DNA of 64,000 bases, from the NCBI RefSeq assembly GCF_003418935.1, contig NZ_QVMT01000005.1:310279-374278 (forward strand), read 5' to 3'. How positions within the stretch are numbered: position 1 is the stretch's first letter; every line of letters begins with the position of its first letter. A program made the translations under genes and the position numbers. Positions 55,398 to 63,134 of the stretch are shown one piece after another. The stretch comes from Emticicia sp. C21. Its GTDB lineage: Bacteria > Bacteroidota > Bacteroidia > Cytophagales > Spirosomataceae. Under the pieces are notes generated by a model. It saw only the letters and a list, made by a program, of their open reading frames with translations, was not told where the DNA came from and did not search any database.

Positions 55398-55432
55398 ATT
55401 CCCCTTGAAAATGTTTTCGAGGGGAATTTTTG
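55398..55432 (+). terminator. Terminator of tRNA-His
   Basis: A nearly perfect 14-bp hairpin (55398-55411 with 55414-55427, core ATTCCCC/GGGGAAT, one G-T pair) is followed by TTTTT. It begins 7 bases after the tRNA. Confidence 0.9.
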
Positions 55433-55473
55433 TTTTTATGCTTATTTTAGCTTGAGCGCTTTAGAATAAAGTC

Positions 55474-56370
55474 CTATTTATCGCAGGTATAAGTATACTG
55501 TTCATAGCTTGTTAGCGTTCCATTACGGAAGAGGGTCATTTTAGAAATATTATCCTGTCTGTATTCAAAAACTGTCTTGTAAGAATAAGCTATTTCTCCT
55601 TTACTATTGAAAGTTGACTCTGTTTTTTCAACTAATTTATTATTTTTATAGGTAAATACCTCTTCGGATTCCTTATACTTGTTGTCAACAAATACAGTAA
55701 TTTTTATGACATTCCGATCAGCCCCATACTCGTATTTTTCAGTTTCAGATATAGAGTTATCTGGTCTTAAAGTCTGCTTTTCAATTAATCTGTTCTGTGC
55801 ATCATATTTATACGCATTATCAAACACCTGTGCCGAGATTCCACCAGGTAGATTACGGTTAATAGTTCTAATTAATAAAGTATCCTTATAATAGTAAGTC
55901 TCTTCGTAATGCAACGAAACCTGGTTATCTCTTGAACTCTTAAAAATAAGCTTACTTTTTTTTGAATCAGGGTTATAAGAATATTTATACAAATAAGTAA
56001 TCGGACCCAAAACTGTATTCTCTTCAATCAATAGCTTGCGGTCATAGAGATAACTTGTTGTGTTTGATGCAGATTTTTTGTTTGTTATCTGTCCATCTGA
56101 GTTATACTGGTATAATTCGGTATCGGTAACAGTACCATTTGCTCCAGCATAATCATATTTTATTGAAGCTAATTGCCGTTTGCTATTATAGGTATAAGTC
56201 TCCCTATATGTTATTTTACCCTGAGAGTCAAACTTAGTTCGTTTGGCAACTAAGCATATATTACCCAATGATGGAGAGATATTTTCCGGTTCTTTTTTAC
56301 AAGCGTTCAGGAAAAAGGCAAATGGTAATAATACCAAAAGAGAAAATTTTATAGAAATAGAACTTTTCAT
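55474..56370 (-). CDS. Hypothetical lipoprotein with YD-repeat-like strands
   Basis: A 298-residue lipoprotein. The start at 56370 gives MKSSISIKFSLLVLLPFAFFLNACKKE with lipobox LNAC; an upstream ATG at 56418 would add 16 residues. The body is a regular series of short hairpin strands of the form YxYNxxGxx, for example YTYNSKRQLASIKYDY, YQYNSDGQI, YKYDAQNRLIEKQ and YEYGADRNVIKITV. This resembles RHS/YD repeats and DUF4595-like lipoproteins of Bacteroidota. No enzyme motif is present. Function is unknown; a surface role is likely. Confidence 0.75.
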   Translation of the reverse strand: MKSSISIKFSLLVLLPFAFFLNACKKEPENISPSLGNICLVAKRTKFDSQGKITYRETYTYNSKRQLASIKYDYAGANGTVTDTELYQYNSDGQITNKKSASNTTSYLYDRKLLIEENTVLGPITYLYKYSYNPDSKKSKLIFKSSRDNQVSLHYEETYYYKDTLLIRTINRNLPGGISAQVFDNAYKYDAQNRLIEKQTLRPDNSISETEKYEYGADRNVIKITVFVDNKYKESEEVFTYKNNKLVEKTESTFNSKGEIAYSYKTVFEYRQDNISKMTLFRNGTLTSYEQYTYTCDK

Positions 56371-56550
56371 AATCAGGCAAAAGCATTTTAAATAGTAGTT
56401 ATTAGAAATCTCATTCATTTCGGTAGATTATAACTAATTTCATCTTCCATTAAGCAATAATAGAGAACAATAATGGAATTGCAAAAAATGATTATTTAGT
56501 ATAGAGGTTATTAGACTTATTAATGCTTCAACTCCCACACATTTTCAATA

Positions 56551-56569
56551 AATTGCTATTGTAGCAATT
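56551..56569. repeat. Small hairpin in the gap before the GNAT gene
   Basis: AATTGCTA and TAGCAATT form an 8-bp hairpin with a 3-base loop. A near palindrome ATTCAATTATTGAAT follows at 56625-56639, 17 bases before the GNAT start. The rest of the 285-base gap is AT-rich with nothing else recognised. Either dyad might be an operator. Confidence 0.35.
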
Positions 56570-56655
56570 GAATTATCTCCAATCCCACAAAAATTAATAT
56601 CTAATTACAATAAATACCCGCTAGATTCAATTATTGAATTTTACGTATAGCTATT

Positions 56656-57408
56656 ATGCACTTCAAAGCCACTAAAGTCAATTTAAAAGATATTCTTTCC
56701 TATCGGGATTTGTATGTGCAGGAAATGAATCGCCAAATCAGATACAATGCCTGCCATGAACGTGGCTGGTCGGATTCTTATCTTTTATATGTTGATGAAA
56801 TAGTGATTGGATATGGCTCTGTAAAGGGGCAAGAGATTGTGGATAGAGATACGATTTTTGAGTTTTATCTGCTTCCCTTACATCAGCATTTGGCAACACG
56901 TGTTTTTGATGTGCTGTTAGAGGTTTCAAACGCAAAATATATTGAGCCACAAAGCAATGCCTTATTGCTTACGAGCATGCTTTATGAATTTGCTACAAAT
57001 ATAAGGGCTAATGCTATTTTGTTTGAAGAAGATAGAATAACTAATTTATCAGTTTCTGAGATAGTTTTTCGTTCAAAAGAAGAGTATGAGAAAACTTTTA
57101 GCAAAAAGGTAGAAGATGGAAGTGGTTATGTATTAGAGAAAGCCGGAGAGATTGTAGGTTCAGGAGATTTTCTATTGCATTATAACAAACCTTTTGCAGA
57201 TTTGTATATGGAAGTAACCGAAAGCCATAGAAACAAAGGTTTAGGCTCCTACCTGATCCAAGAATTAAAAAGGGTATGCTATCTAGAGGGCAGAATACCA
57301 GCAGCCCGATGCAATGTTCATAATAGGGCTTCCAAGGCTACTTTGCTAAAAGGGGGGTTGAGGGTTGCAGGGTGTATGCTTTTGGGAGAAGTAAAAAAGG
57401 AAGTATAG
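56656..57408 (+). CDS. GNAT-family acetyltransferase (two-domain)
   Basis: A 250-residue protein in which the C-terminal half is a clear GNAT domain. ADLYMEVTESHRNKGLGSYLIQEL (in part) holds the acetyl-CoA motif R-x-x-G-x-G at about 191-196. The N-terminal half has a weaker GNAT-like pattern (YLLYVDEIVIGYGSV), suggesting a tandem arrangement. The substrate is unknown. The DUF1835 gene starts 39 bases downstream on the same strand. Confidence 0.8.
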   Translation: MHFKATKVNLKDILSYRDLYVQEMNRQIRYNACHERGWSDSYLLYVDEIVIGYGSVKGQEIVDRDTIFEFYLLPLHQHLATRVFDVLLEVSNAKYIEPQSNALLLTSMLYEFATNIRANAILFEEDRITNLSVSEIVFRSKEEYEKTFSKKVEDGSGYVLEKAGEIVGSGDFLLHYNKPFADLYMEVTESHRNKGLGSYLIQELKRVCYLEGRIPAARCNVHNRASKATLLKGGLRVAGCMLLGEVKKEV

Positions 57409-57423
57409 TAATATTCAAATTTT

Positions 57424-57450
57424 AATCACTCATTCACTCAATAAATCATG
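57424..57450 (+). repeat. Short repeat AATCACTCATTCACTCAATAAATCATG
   Basis: The 27 bases here end in the start codon of the DUF1835 gene. A copy lacking CAAT is at 59346-59368, so the two share 15 plus 8 bases. The repeated words TCACTCA and TTCACTCA suggest a dispersed repeat family rather than a gene-specific signal. Confidence 0.55.
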
Positions 57451-58197
57451 ACTTACAACATTCTAAACGGCGATGCTTTAGCATATTCTTTCGGAGAGGC
57501 TGGTATTGCAGGCGAAATTGTTAGTACCAGAGAAGCCCTGATTGACGGGAGCCTGGCTGGAGATACTTTGACTGAATTCTGGCAAAATCGAGCTGATAGT
57601 TTGGGGATTAGTTTAGAAGAATATCAATCTTATTCAGCTAGTGAATTTAATAAAATTCTGAATGCACCAGACAATTCCACGTTTAATCTTTGGTTTGGGT
57701 ATGATTTATTTTGCCAAGCCAATGTCTGGTTTGTTTTATCATTGATTGATGGCTTAAAGATTAGTAAAGAAGTATATATGGTTTATCCGACTTTTCTGGC
57801 TGAGGCAGACATCTGGAAAGAATTTGGGCGTGCTGATTCTGACGACTTGAGAGTAAGTTTTTCAAAAAAAGTACGCTTTACTGAAGAGGATTTTCAGTTA
57901 GCAAGAGAATTATGGAAAGCCTATAAAAATCAGGATTTACTTAATTTGGCTCAATTGGCGGAGAGAAAATCGGTTTGTTTTCCATACTTAAAGGAGGCAA
58001 TTCAGGCTCATATTGAGCGTTTTGCTCTAGATGGAGCATTGAGCAGACCGGAACGTGTGCTGACAGCTATTCTACAAAAAGGGGAGACTGATTTTTATAA
58101 AGTTTTCGGTCAGTTTAGCGAACAGGAGGGTGTTTACGGCTTTGGTGATATGCAGCTAAAACCGATTTACGATAAACTGACGGCACAAGAGTGCTGA
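57448..58197 (+). CDS. DUF1835-like protein
   Basis: A 249-residue cytoplasmic protein. The start YNILNGDALAYSFGEAGIAGEIVSTREALIDG (in part) and the phrase LWFGYDLFCQANVWFVLSLI (about residues 83-102) match the DUF1835 family, which has no known reaction. Its start codon lies within a short repeat. It probably shares an mRNA with the GNAT gene 39 bases upstream. No membrane segment or signal is seen. Confidence 0.78.
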   Translation: MTYNILNGDALAYSFGEAGIAGEIVSTREALIDGSLAGDTLTEFWQNRADSLGISLEEYQSYSASEFNKILNAPDNSTFNLWFGYDLFCQANVWFVLSLIDGLKISKEVYMVYPTFLAEADIWKEFGRADSDDLRVSFSKKVRFTEEDFQLARELWKAYKNQDLLNLAQLAERKSVCFPYLKEAIQAHIERFALDGALSRPERVLTAILQKGETDFYKVFGQFSEQEGVYGFGDMQLKPIYDKLTAQEC

Positions 58198-58275
58198 TAT
58201 TTCAACAAAAAAACTTCATGGCGTTTGACGAGTTTTTGCTGTTTTTATTAATTTCGTTTACAAATATTTATCTGT

Positions 58276-59295
58276 ATGCTTAAAACTTTGTTTTTGATTT
58301 GTTTTTCATCGATGGCTGTTGCGCAGGGCATTAAACCAAATGTAATTGGAGATTGGATAAAAGAAGATATTCAATTAAGGGATGGGAGTCCGATTTTAGA
58401 TAAGGCAGTAAAGAGTATACAATTGCGCTATATTTTCGATAAAAACGGTACTTCACGGGTGGTTTATGATGGTAAAGCCGGAGACAGACCTTATCGGATA
58501 AAACATGATACACTTATTATTGGAAGTGATACTTTCTACAAAATAGAGAAAGCGAGTGATATTAAACTGGTTCTTCAACAAATCTCAGCTGACTCTGCGG
58601 CTAATTCTCTCAAATTGATATTTACGCCTGCCAATCTGTATAATATTGGCTTTATGCCGGAGAAATATCGCACCAAAGGTGGAGATACGATTTATGTGTA
58701 TAAGCCTAATTATCTGGAGCCTTTCTTTATGGATGCCGACATGAATGCAAGCCAGTATATTTCTGATAACTTCGATTTTCCGGAATACAGAACAGGTGAT
58801 TTTTATACCAGATTTATTATTACTACCACAGGAGAAGTAAAAGGAATTGAGATTTTAAGAAGTACTAGCGAACGGTTTAATAATAAACTGATTGCTGCCA
58901 TTAAGAAAACCGAAGGAAAATGGAAGCCTGCTATATGGGAGGGGAAACCCGTAAATGTAGAAGTAATGATGGGTTTTGATCTAGGTTGGTCAGAGAAACA
59001 AGCCGGACAAAATTCTTCAATCTCGCAAGAATCAGACGAAGAGAAAATTCAGGAATCAAATGAATTTCTGGCAGAGGGGAAATATAATCTGACTCTAAGA
59101 AACTATAACGAGGCTATAAGAAATTATACATGGAGTCTGGATAAAAATCCTTTGAATATTGATGCTTATTATGGCAGAGCAAGTGCCTATGCTATGAAAA
59201 AGGATACCAAAAAAATGTGTGAAGATTTACTACAACTCAAAAATCTGCAGCAAGCGAAGGGTACTGAGTTATGGAATAAGTTCTGCAATAAATAA
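58276..59295 (+). CDS. Secreted protein with TonB C-terminal-like and TPR domains
   Basis: A 339-residue protein with a signal peptide (1-16). Residues 140-240 or so resemble a TonB C-terminal domain (YTRFIITTTGEVKGIEILRS, KKTEGKWKPAIWEGKPVNVEV). A short TPR region follows (about 258-325, GKYNLTLRNYNEAIRNYTWSLDKNPLNIDAYYGRASAYAMK in part). This layout is common among Bacteroidota proteins of unknown role. It recalls the two small TonB-C proteins at 15.7-16.6 kb. No partner is encoded beside it. Confidence 0.75.
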   Translation: MLKTLFLICFSSMAVAQGIKPNVIGDWIKEDIQLRDGSPILDKAVKSIQLRYIFDKNGTSRVVYDGKAGDRPYRIKHDTLIIGSDTFYKIEKASDIKLVLQQISADSAANSLKLIFTPANLYNIGFMPEKYRTKGGDTIYVYKPNYLEPFFMDADMNASQYISDNFDFPEYRTGDFYTRFIITTTGEVKGIEILRSTSERFNNKLIAAIKKTEGKWKPAIWEGKPVNVEVMMGFDLGWSEKQAGQNSSISQESDEEKIQESNEFLAEGKYNLTLRNYNEAIRNYTWSLDKNPLNIDAYYGRASAYAMKKDTKKMCEDLLQLKNLQQAKGTELWNKFCNK

Positions 59296-59301
59296 TTTAG
59301 T

Positions 59302-59365
59302 GATTGAGTGATTGAGTGATTAAAATATTTAATAACCAATTTTTCAATCACTCATTCACTAAATC
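59302..59365. repeat. Inverted GATTGAGT repeat between convergent genes
   Basis: Left arm 59302-59321 is built of repeated GATTGAGT words; the right arm 59346-59365 is its inverted copy with 2 mismatches in 20. The loop is 24 bases. It sits between the ends of two convergent genes and may end transcription from both, though it lacks clear T runs. Confidence 0.6.
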
Positions 59366-59385
59366 ATGCAATCACTCAATATTTT

Positions 59386-60366
59386 TTACGAGGCTATCCA
59401 GCTGAATTCGTATTCTAAGGTTGGTACTTTCGTGCGTTCTGCTACTCTTCTCAGGCGGCTTGGTAGAGCCATCAGGTAATCTCTGGCGCGTTCACCTGCA
59501 TCGTTTAAGCTGGTTACGCTGGCTATTTTCCATTCGTCTAATAGAGACTCCATGATTTCGATGTAATCCATTGTCGTATAAACCCCTAAACGTTGGGCTG
59601 CATCAGAGAAATGTGAGAATGTTTGTCCGATTTTTACGCCTGATTCTCTCAGGAAGTGTGCCGGCATCACAATTTTCTTTTTCATCATATCTTCAAAGGC
59701 CAGCATCATTTCTGATGGATCAACTTCAAAAATATTGCTGATAAAAGTCTTATATGCTTTGGCATGTCGCATCTCGTCAGACGCAATCACCCCGCACATT
59801 TTAGACAATAAATTATTGCTGTATTTTTTGGCTAAAGTAGCTGTGCGACGATGCGAGATATTGGTAGCTAATTCCTGAAAAGACGTATAAACAAAGTTAC
59901 GATAAGGGTCACGGCCTGTACCAATATCAAAGCCATCGGCAATGAGATATTGGGTTGAGGTTTCCATAGCGCGCATATTTACACGGCCTGATAAATACAA
60001 AAATTTATTCAATAAATCTCCATGACGATTTTCTTCGGCTGTCCATCCACGTACCCATTTTGCCCAACCGTTGGGTTCATCTACCTGGTCAATTCCCACT
60101 ACATCTACTAACCACGATTCGTAGGTTGGTAAGGCTTCTTCTGTGATGGTGTCGCCGATTAATACCGCTATATAGTCATATGGCAATTCTCTGGCATTCT
60201 CTTGTATCAGTTTTACTTCTTGAAAAAAGTTTTCGTTTGTTGAGTCAGGAAGAAAGTCTGAAGGTTGCCAATTAGTCTCGATGGGTTTCAGGAATTCGTC
60301 GAAAAAGTAGTCAATTTTTTGTCCGACAAATTTCATTACCTCTAATCTTGAATTGGATAATTCCAT
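59386..60366 (-). CDS. Acyl-ACP desaturase
   Basis: A 326-residue soluble di-iron enzyme of the acyl-ACP desaturase family (PF03405, stearoyl-ACP type). The iron-binding motifs are EENRHG (about residue 121) and DEMRHA (about 207). It adds a double bond to acyl chains bound to ACP and needs oxygen and an electron donor. It is divergent from a PlsC-type acyltransferase gene and near fabD, which suggests a membrane-lipid neighbourhood. Position of the double bond is not readable. Confidence 0.92.
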   Translation of the reverse strand: MELSNSRLEVMKFVGQKIDYFFDEFLKPIETNWQPSDFLPDSTNENFFQEVKLIQENARELPYDYIAVLIGDTITEEALPTYESWLVDVVGIDQVDEPNGWAKWVRGWTAEENRHGDLLNKFLYLSGRVNMRAMETSTQYLIADGFDIGTGRDPYRNFVYTSFQELATNISHRRTATLAKKYSNNLLSKMCGVIASDEMRHAKAYKTFISNIFEVDPSEMMLAFEDMMKKKIVMPAHFLRESGVKIGQTFSHFSDAAQRLGVYTTMDYIEIMESLLDEWKIASVTSLNDAGERARDYLMALPSRLRRVAERTKVPTLEYEFSWIAS

Positions 60367-60452
60367 GATAATATCTTTTAAAGCTCTGTTATTTTTAAAA
60401 ACGATACAAGTTAAATGTTATTTAGCTAAAAACAGTAAAATATTGAGTCAAT

Positions 60453-60484
60453 TTGTGATAGAAACCTTTTTCTGCCTATTTTTG
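60453..60484 (+). promoter_or_regulatory. Acyltransferase promoter, TTG-N21-TATTTTTG
   Basis: TTG at 60453-60455 and TATTTTTG at 60477-60484 are 21 bases apart, a full match to the Bacteroidota consensus, 17 bases before the ATG at 60502. Confidence 0.75.
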
Positions 60485-60501
60485 CACAAAAAGAAAATTG
60501 C

Positions 60502-61248
60502 ATGAAAAAAATTCTTGATTACGTATTGAGTGTTATTTATTTACTCTATTTTGGATTATTATTAATTGTTTTTCATGTAATTCAGGTAATTGCTTTCAAT
60601 GTTTTTGGCAAAAAAGCCCATAAAAAATCAGTCGACCTCTTTAATCTGGCGCTTAATACAAGTTATTATGTAACAGGTACGAGCGTTCGTTTCAAGCAAC
60701 TGGAAGAGTATCCAACCGACCGACCTATCATCTTTATCGCTAATCATCAGAGTACTTTTGATATTCCGGGCATTATCTGGTACCTCAGAAAACACCAACC
60801 TATTTTTGTATCTAAACAAGAATTAGCTCATGGGATTCCGGCTATTTCTTATAACTTACGTATCAGTGGTGCGGCTTTGATTGACCGCAAAGATGGCAAG
60901 CAGGCTGTCTCAGAAATTCTACGGCTAAGTAAATATATTCATGAAAATAATTTCTCGGCTGTTATCTTTCCAGAGGGGACACGTTCTAAGACAGATGAAA
61001 TGAAGCAATTTGCTGAAGGTGGTATTTCGGCTTTGTTGAAAAGAGCGCCAAATGCTTTGGTAGTACCGATAGCTATTCAAGGTACACGTAGATTTAACCC
61101 AACGAATGGGATGTTTCCATTAACCTCTTTCTCAAAATTATCATGGACAGCGTTGAAAGGGATTGAGCCTAAGGGGAAGACTACGAAAGAAGTGGCTGAT
61201 GAGGCTAGAGCGGCTATACAGGCCGTTTTGGATGGGAATAAGGGATGA
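60502..61248 (+). CDS. 1-acyl-sn-glycerol-3-phosphate acyltransferase (PlsC family)
   Basis: A 248-residue membrane acyltransferase. A hydrophobic helix is at about 5-35. The catalytic motif NHQSTFD (H-x4-D) is near residue 77. FPEGTRS, which binds the glycerol phosphate, is near 158, and VPIAIQGTRR follows. It adds the second fatty acid in phosphatidic acid synthesis, or acts in a similar remodelling step. The strong promoter and the 18-bp terminator suggest a single-gene unit. plsC is the probable symbol, but other PlsC-like copies exist in most genomes. Confidence 0.9.
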   Translation: MKKILDYVLSVIYLLYFGLLLIVFHVIQVIAFNVFGKKAHKKSVDLFNLALNTSYYVTGTSVRFKQLEEYPTDRPIIFIANHQSTFDIPGIIWYLRKHQPIFVSKQELAHGIPAISYNLRISGAALIDRKDGKQAVSEILRLSKYIHENNFSAVIFPEGTRSKTDEMKQFAEGGISALLKRAPNALVVPIAIQGTRRFNPTNGMFPLTSFSKLSWTALKGIEPKGKTTKEVADEARAAIQAVLDGNKG

Positions 61249-61264
61249 TTTAAACACGGATATA

Positions 61265-61301
61265 AACAAAAAAGACATAGGTTACCTATGTCTTTTTTGT
61301 T
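61265..61301 (+). terminator. Terminator of the PlsC-type gene
   Basis: An almost perfect 18-bp palindrome (61265-61282 and 61284-61301, core AAGACATAGGT/ACCTATGTCTT) with A and T flanks follows the stop by 16 bases. It directly adjoins the repeat element at 61307. Confidence 0.9.
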
Positions 61302-61306
61302 TATTC

Positions 61307-61472
61307 GTAGAGACGTAACGGTTCGCCGCGCGATGCATTACGTCTTCATTGGTCTGTCTATAACGAGAATAATTATCTATCTTTTTAAACCCATTTATCT
61401 AAATCCGTTTATTGGATTGGATAGATCCTTGGAAACGTATCGCATCGCAACGGCGAACCGTTATGTCTCTAC
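61307..61472. mobile_element. 166-bp terminal-inverted-repeat element (MITE-like)
   Basis: The ends are inverted repeats: 61307-61328 and 61451-61472 match at 21 of 22 bases (GTAGAGACG..CGGTTCGCCG), and weaker pairing continues inward through GCGATGC/GCATCGC. The centre has no open reading frame of note and no transposase, so it looks like a non-autonomous element. A one-ended copy lies at 28933. No target duplication is obvious. It sits between the PlsC terminator and the fabD stop at 61480. Confidence 0.8.
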
Positions 61473-61479
61473 TATAATA

Positions 61480-62373
61480 TCACAACGCCGCTCCTGCAGT
61501 CTCCACCTCCGGTGCGATTTTCTTTACTAAGCCTTGTAATACTTTGCCCGGCCCACATTCTACAAATTTGGTGGCACCGTCTTCGACCATGTTTCTAACG
61601 GTTTGTGTCCAACGCACAGGTGCTGTTAATTGGGCAATCAGATTGGCTTTGATTGTGCCAATATCTGTTGATGGGATGGCATTTACATTCTGGTAAATCG
61701 GACAAGTAGGAGTCGAGAAATTGGTTTCTTCAATGGCTTTTGCCAATTCTTCGCGAGCAGGTTCCATCAAAGGTGAGTGGAAAGCGCCACCAACTTGTAA
61801 AACCAGGGCTCTTTTTGCTCCGGCAGCTTTCAGTTCTTCGCAGGCGATATTTATACCCTCAATGCTTCCTGAAATAACTAATTGTCCCAGACAGTTATAG
61901 TTAGCAGCCACTACTACATTATCTGCTGATTTCTCAGTGATAGCCGCACAAATATCTTCTACTACTTTATCGTCTAGATTTAAAATTGCAGCCATTGTTG
62001 ACGGGTTCAATTCACAGGCACGTTGCATAGCAGCGGCTCTTTGCGCAACTAATCTCAAACCATCTTCAAATGACAATGCTCCTGCAGCTACCAAGGCAGA
62101 AAACTCACCTAATGAGTGTCCGGCTACCATATCGGGTTTAAAATCAGGAAGATTTAAGGCTAGTATAACCGAGTGAAGAAAGACAGCTGGTTGTGTAACA
62201 TTGGTTTGTTTCAGGTCTTCGTCTGAGCCCTCAAACATAATTTTGGTGATGTCAAAACCGAGTATTTCGTTGGCTTTATCGAAAAGCGCTTTGGCCTGGG
62301 GAAAATTTTCGTACAAGTCTTTGCCCATTCCACTGAATTGAGCCCCTTGTCCCGGAAAAACGTAAGCTGTCAT
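61480..62373 (-). CDS. fabD: Malonyl-CoA:ACP transacylase
   Basis: This enzyme moves malonyl groups from CoA to ACP to start fatty-acid elongation. It is full length at 297 residues. The motifs are PGQGAQFSGMG at 7-17, the nucleophile in GHSLGEFSA (Ser87), and AFHSPLM with the catalytic histidine. Its stop is 8 bases from the 166-bp repeat element. The SPOR lipoprotein gene ends 29 bases upstream on the same strand. Confidence 0.96.
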   Translation of the reverse strand: MTAYVFPGQGAQFSGMGKDLYENFPQAKALFDKANEILGFDITKIMFEGSDEDLKQTNVTQPAVFLHSVILALNLPDFKPDMVAGHSLGEFSALVAAGALSFEDGLRLVAQRAAAMQRACELNPSTMAAILNLDDKVVEDICAAITEKSADNVVVAANYNCLGQLVISGSIEGINIACEELKAAGAKRALVLQVGGAFHSPLMEPAREELAKAIEETNFSTPTCPIYQNVNAIPSTDIGTIKANLIAQLTAPVRWTQTVRNMVEDGATKFVECGPGKVLQGLVKKIAPEVETAGAAL

Positions 62374-62402
62374 AAGTAAGATTTTGTATTGTCTGTTGGT
62401 TG

Positions 62403-62948
62403 TTATTTTGCTTGCATGCTTTTACGAATATCAATTCGCTCAGGCACAATCATAGCCATAGAATAGCGTTGACGAATGGCATTGTAGAATCTTTCAGCGT
62501 CCATGCGGCTTGTGAAATCTCCTGCTTTAAGTCTGTAAGTAGGCTGACTGAATGTAAGATAGGTATTCAAATCAGGGAAATTCTGATAGATATAGGATTT
62601 GGCTTCATCTACTTCACGGCGTTCGTTCCCTACATATACCTGTATTCTATATCCGGCTGAATAACGGATATTTTTGTTATGCACCGACATTGAGTCCAGG
62701 GCTTTGTCAACCTGTTTGTTGACATTCATAGGAATCTCGTCTTTAACGGCATTATATACGTTGTCTCTGTTGATTTTGCCGTCTTTGCTATCAATATCAG
62801 GTTTTTTATCGTATGATAGGCGAACGGCTGATAAATCTTCTTCATATTCACCAACTATGCCGCCTTTAGTAGGTGTGGCAGCTCTTTTACAAGAATAAAA
62901 AACTCCCGTCAGAAAAAGACAAAATACTACTTTGGTGAGAATCTTCAT
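62403..62948 (-). CDS. SPOR-domain lipoprotein
   Basis: A 181-residue lipoprotein with lipobox YSCKR (Cys20 region) after a short signal. The C-terminal 75 residues form a SPOR-type domain (YRIQVYVGNERREVDEAKSY and YRLKAGDFTSRMDAERFYNAIR, in part), which binds septal peptidoglycan in known cases. Cell-wall or division-related work is therefore likely. A TAATTTTG promoter box is 44 bases before the start. fabD follows with a 29-base gap. Confidence 0.85.
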   Translation of the reverse strand: MKILTKVVFCLFLTGVFYSCKRAATPTKGGIVGEYEEDLSAVRLSYDKKPDIDSKDGKINRDNVYNAVKDEIPMNVNKQVDKALDSMSVHNKNIRYSAGYRIQVYVGNERREVDEAKSYIYQNFPDLNTYLTFSQPTYRLKAGDFTSRMDAERFYNAIRQRYSMAMIVPERIDIRKSMQAK

Positions 62949-62991
62949 AGGTTTTTGTTTTTAAATGGGGTTTCTGTTAACAATAATTCGT

Positions 62992-62999
62992 CAAAATTA
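62992..62999 (-). promoter_or_regulatory. -7 element for the SPOR lipoprotein-fabD operon
   Basis: Minus-strand TAATTTTG matches TAnnTTTG and lies 44 bases upstream of the lipoprotein start at 62948. No -33 TTG was found at the expected distance. Confidence 0.45.
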
Positions 63000-63101
63000 T
63001 AAAATATTCTTTTTACAGGATATAACACTTTTAAACTTATTTCTGTTTTGCTAAAAACGATCTGAGCTGACTTATATTTCAAGCGATAAATAGAAGTATA
63101 A

Positions 63102-63133
63102 AAAAATGCCCCGTTGTGCGGCGGGGCATTTTT
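63102..63133 (-). terminator. Terminator of the aldehyde dehydrogenase gene
   Basis: A 12-bp stem AAAAATGCCCCG/CGGGGCATTTTT (63102-63113, 63122-63133) with an 8-base loop gives a T run on the minus strand, starting one base after the stop at 63135. Confidence 0.9.
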
Positions 63134-63134
63134 C

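Noticed and set aside
58209-58237. Weak hairpin AAAAACT/AGTTTTT after the DUF1835 gene
   Set aside because: The 7-bp A/T stem with a 15-base loop is too weak to call a terminator.
59297-59380. Possible CRISPR array because of repeated short words
   Set aside because: The repeats are 8 bases, inverted, without spacers of constant length, and no cas gene is present.
61288-61530. An 80-codon open frame on the plus strand
   Set aside because: It covers the PlsC terminator tail, the 166-bp repeat element and the end of fabD, so it is an accident of the repeat.
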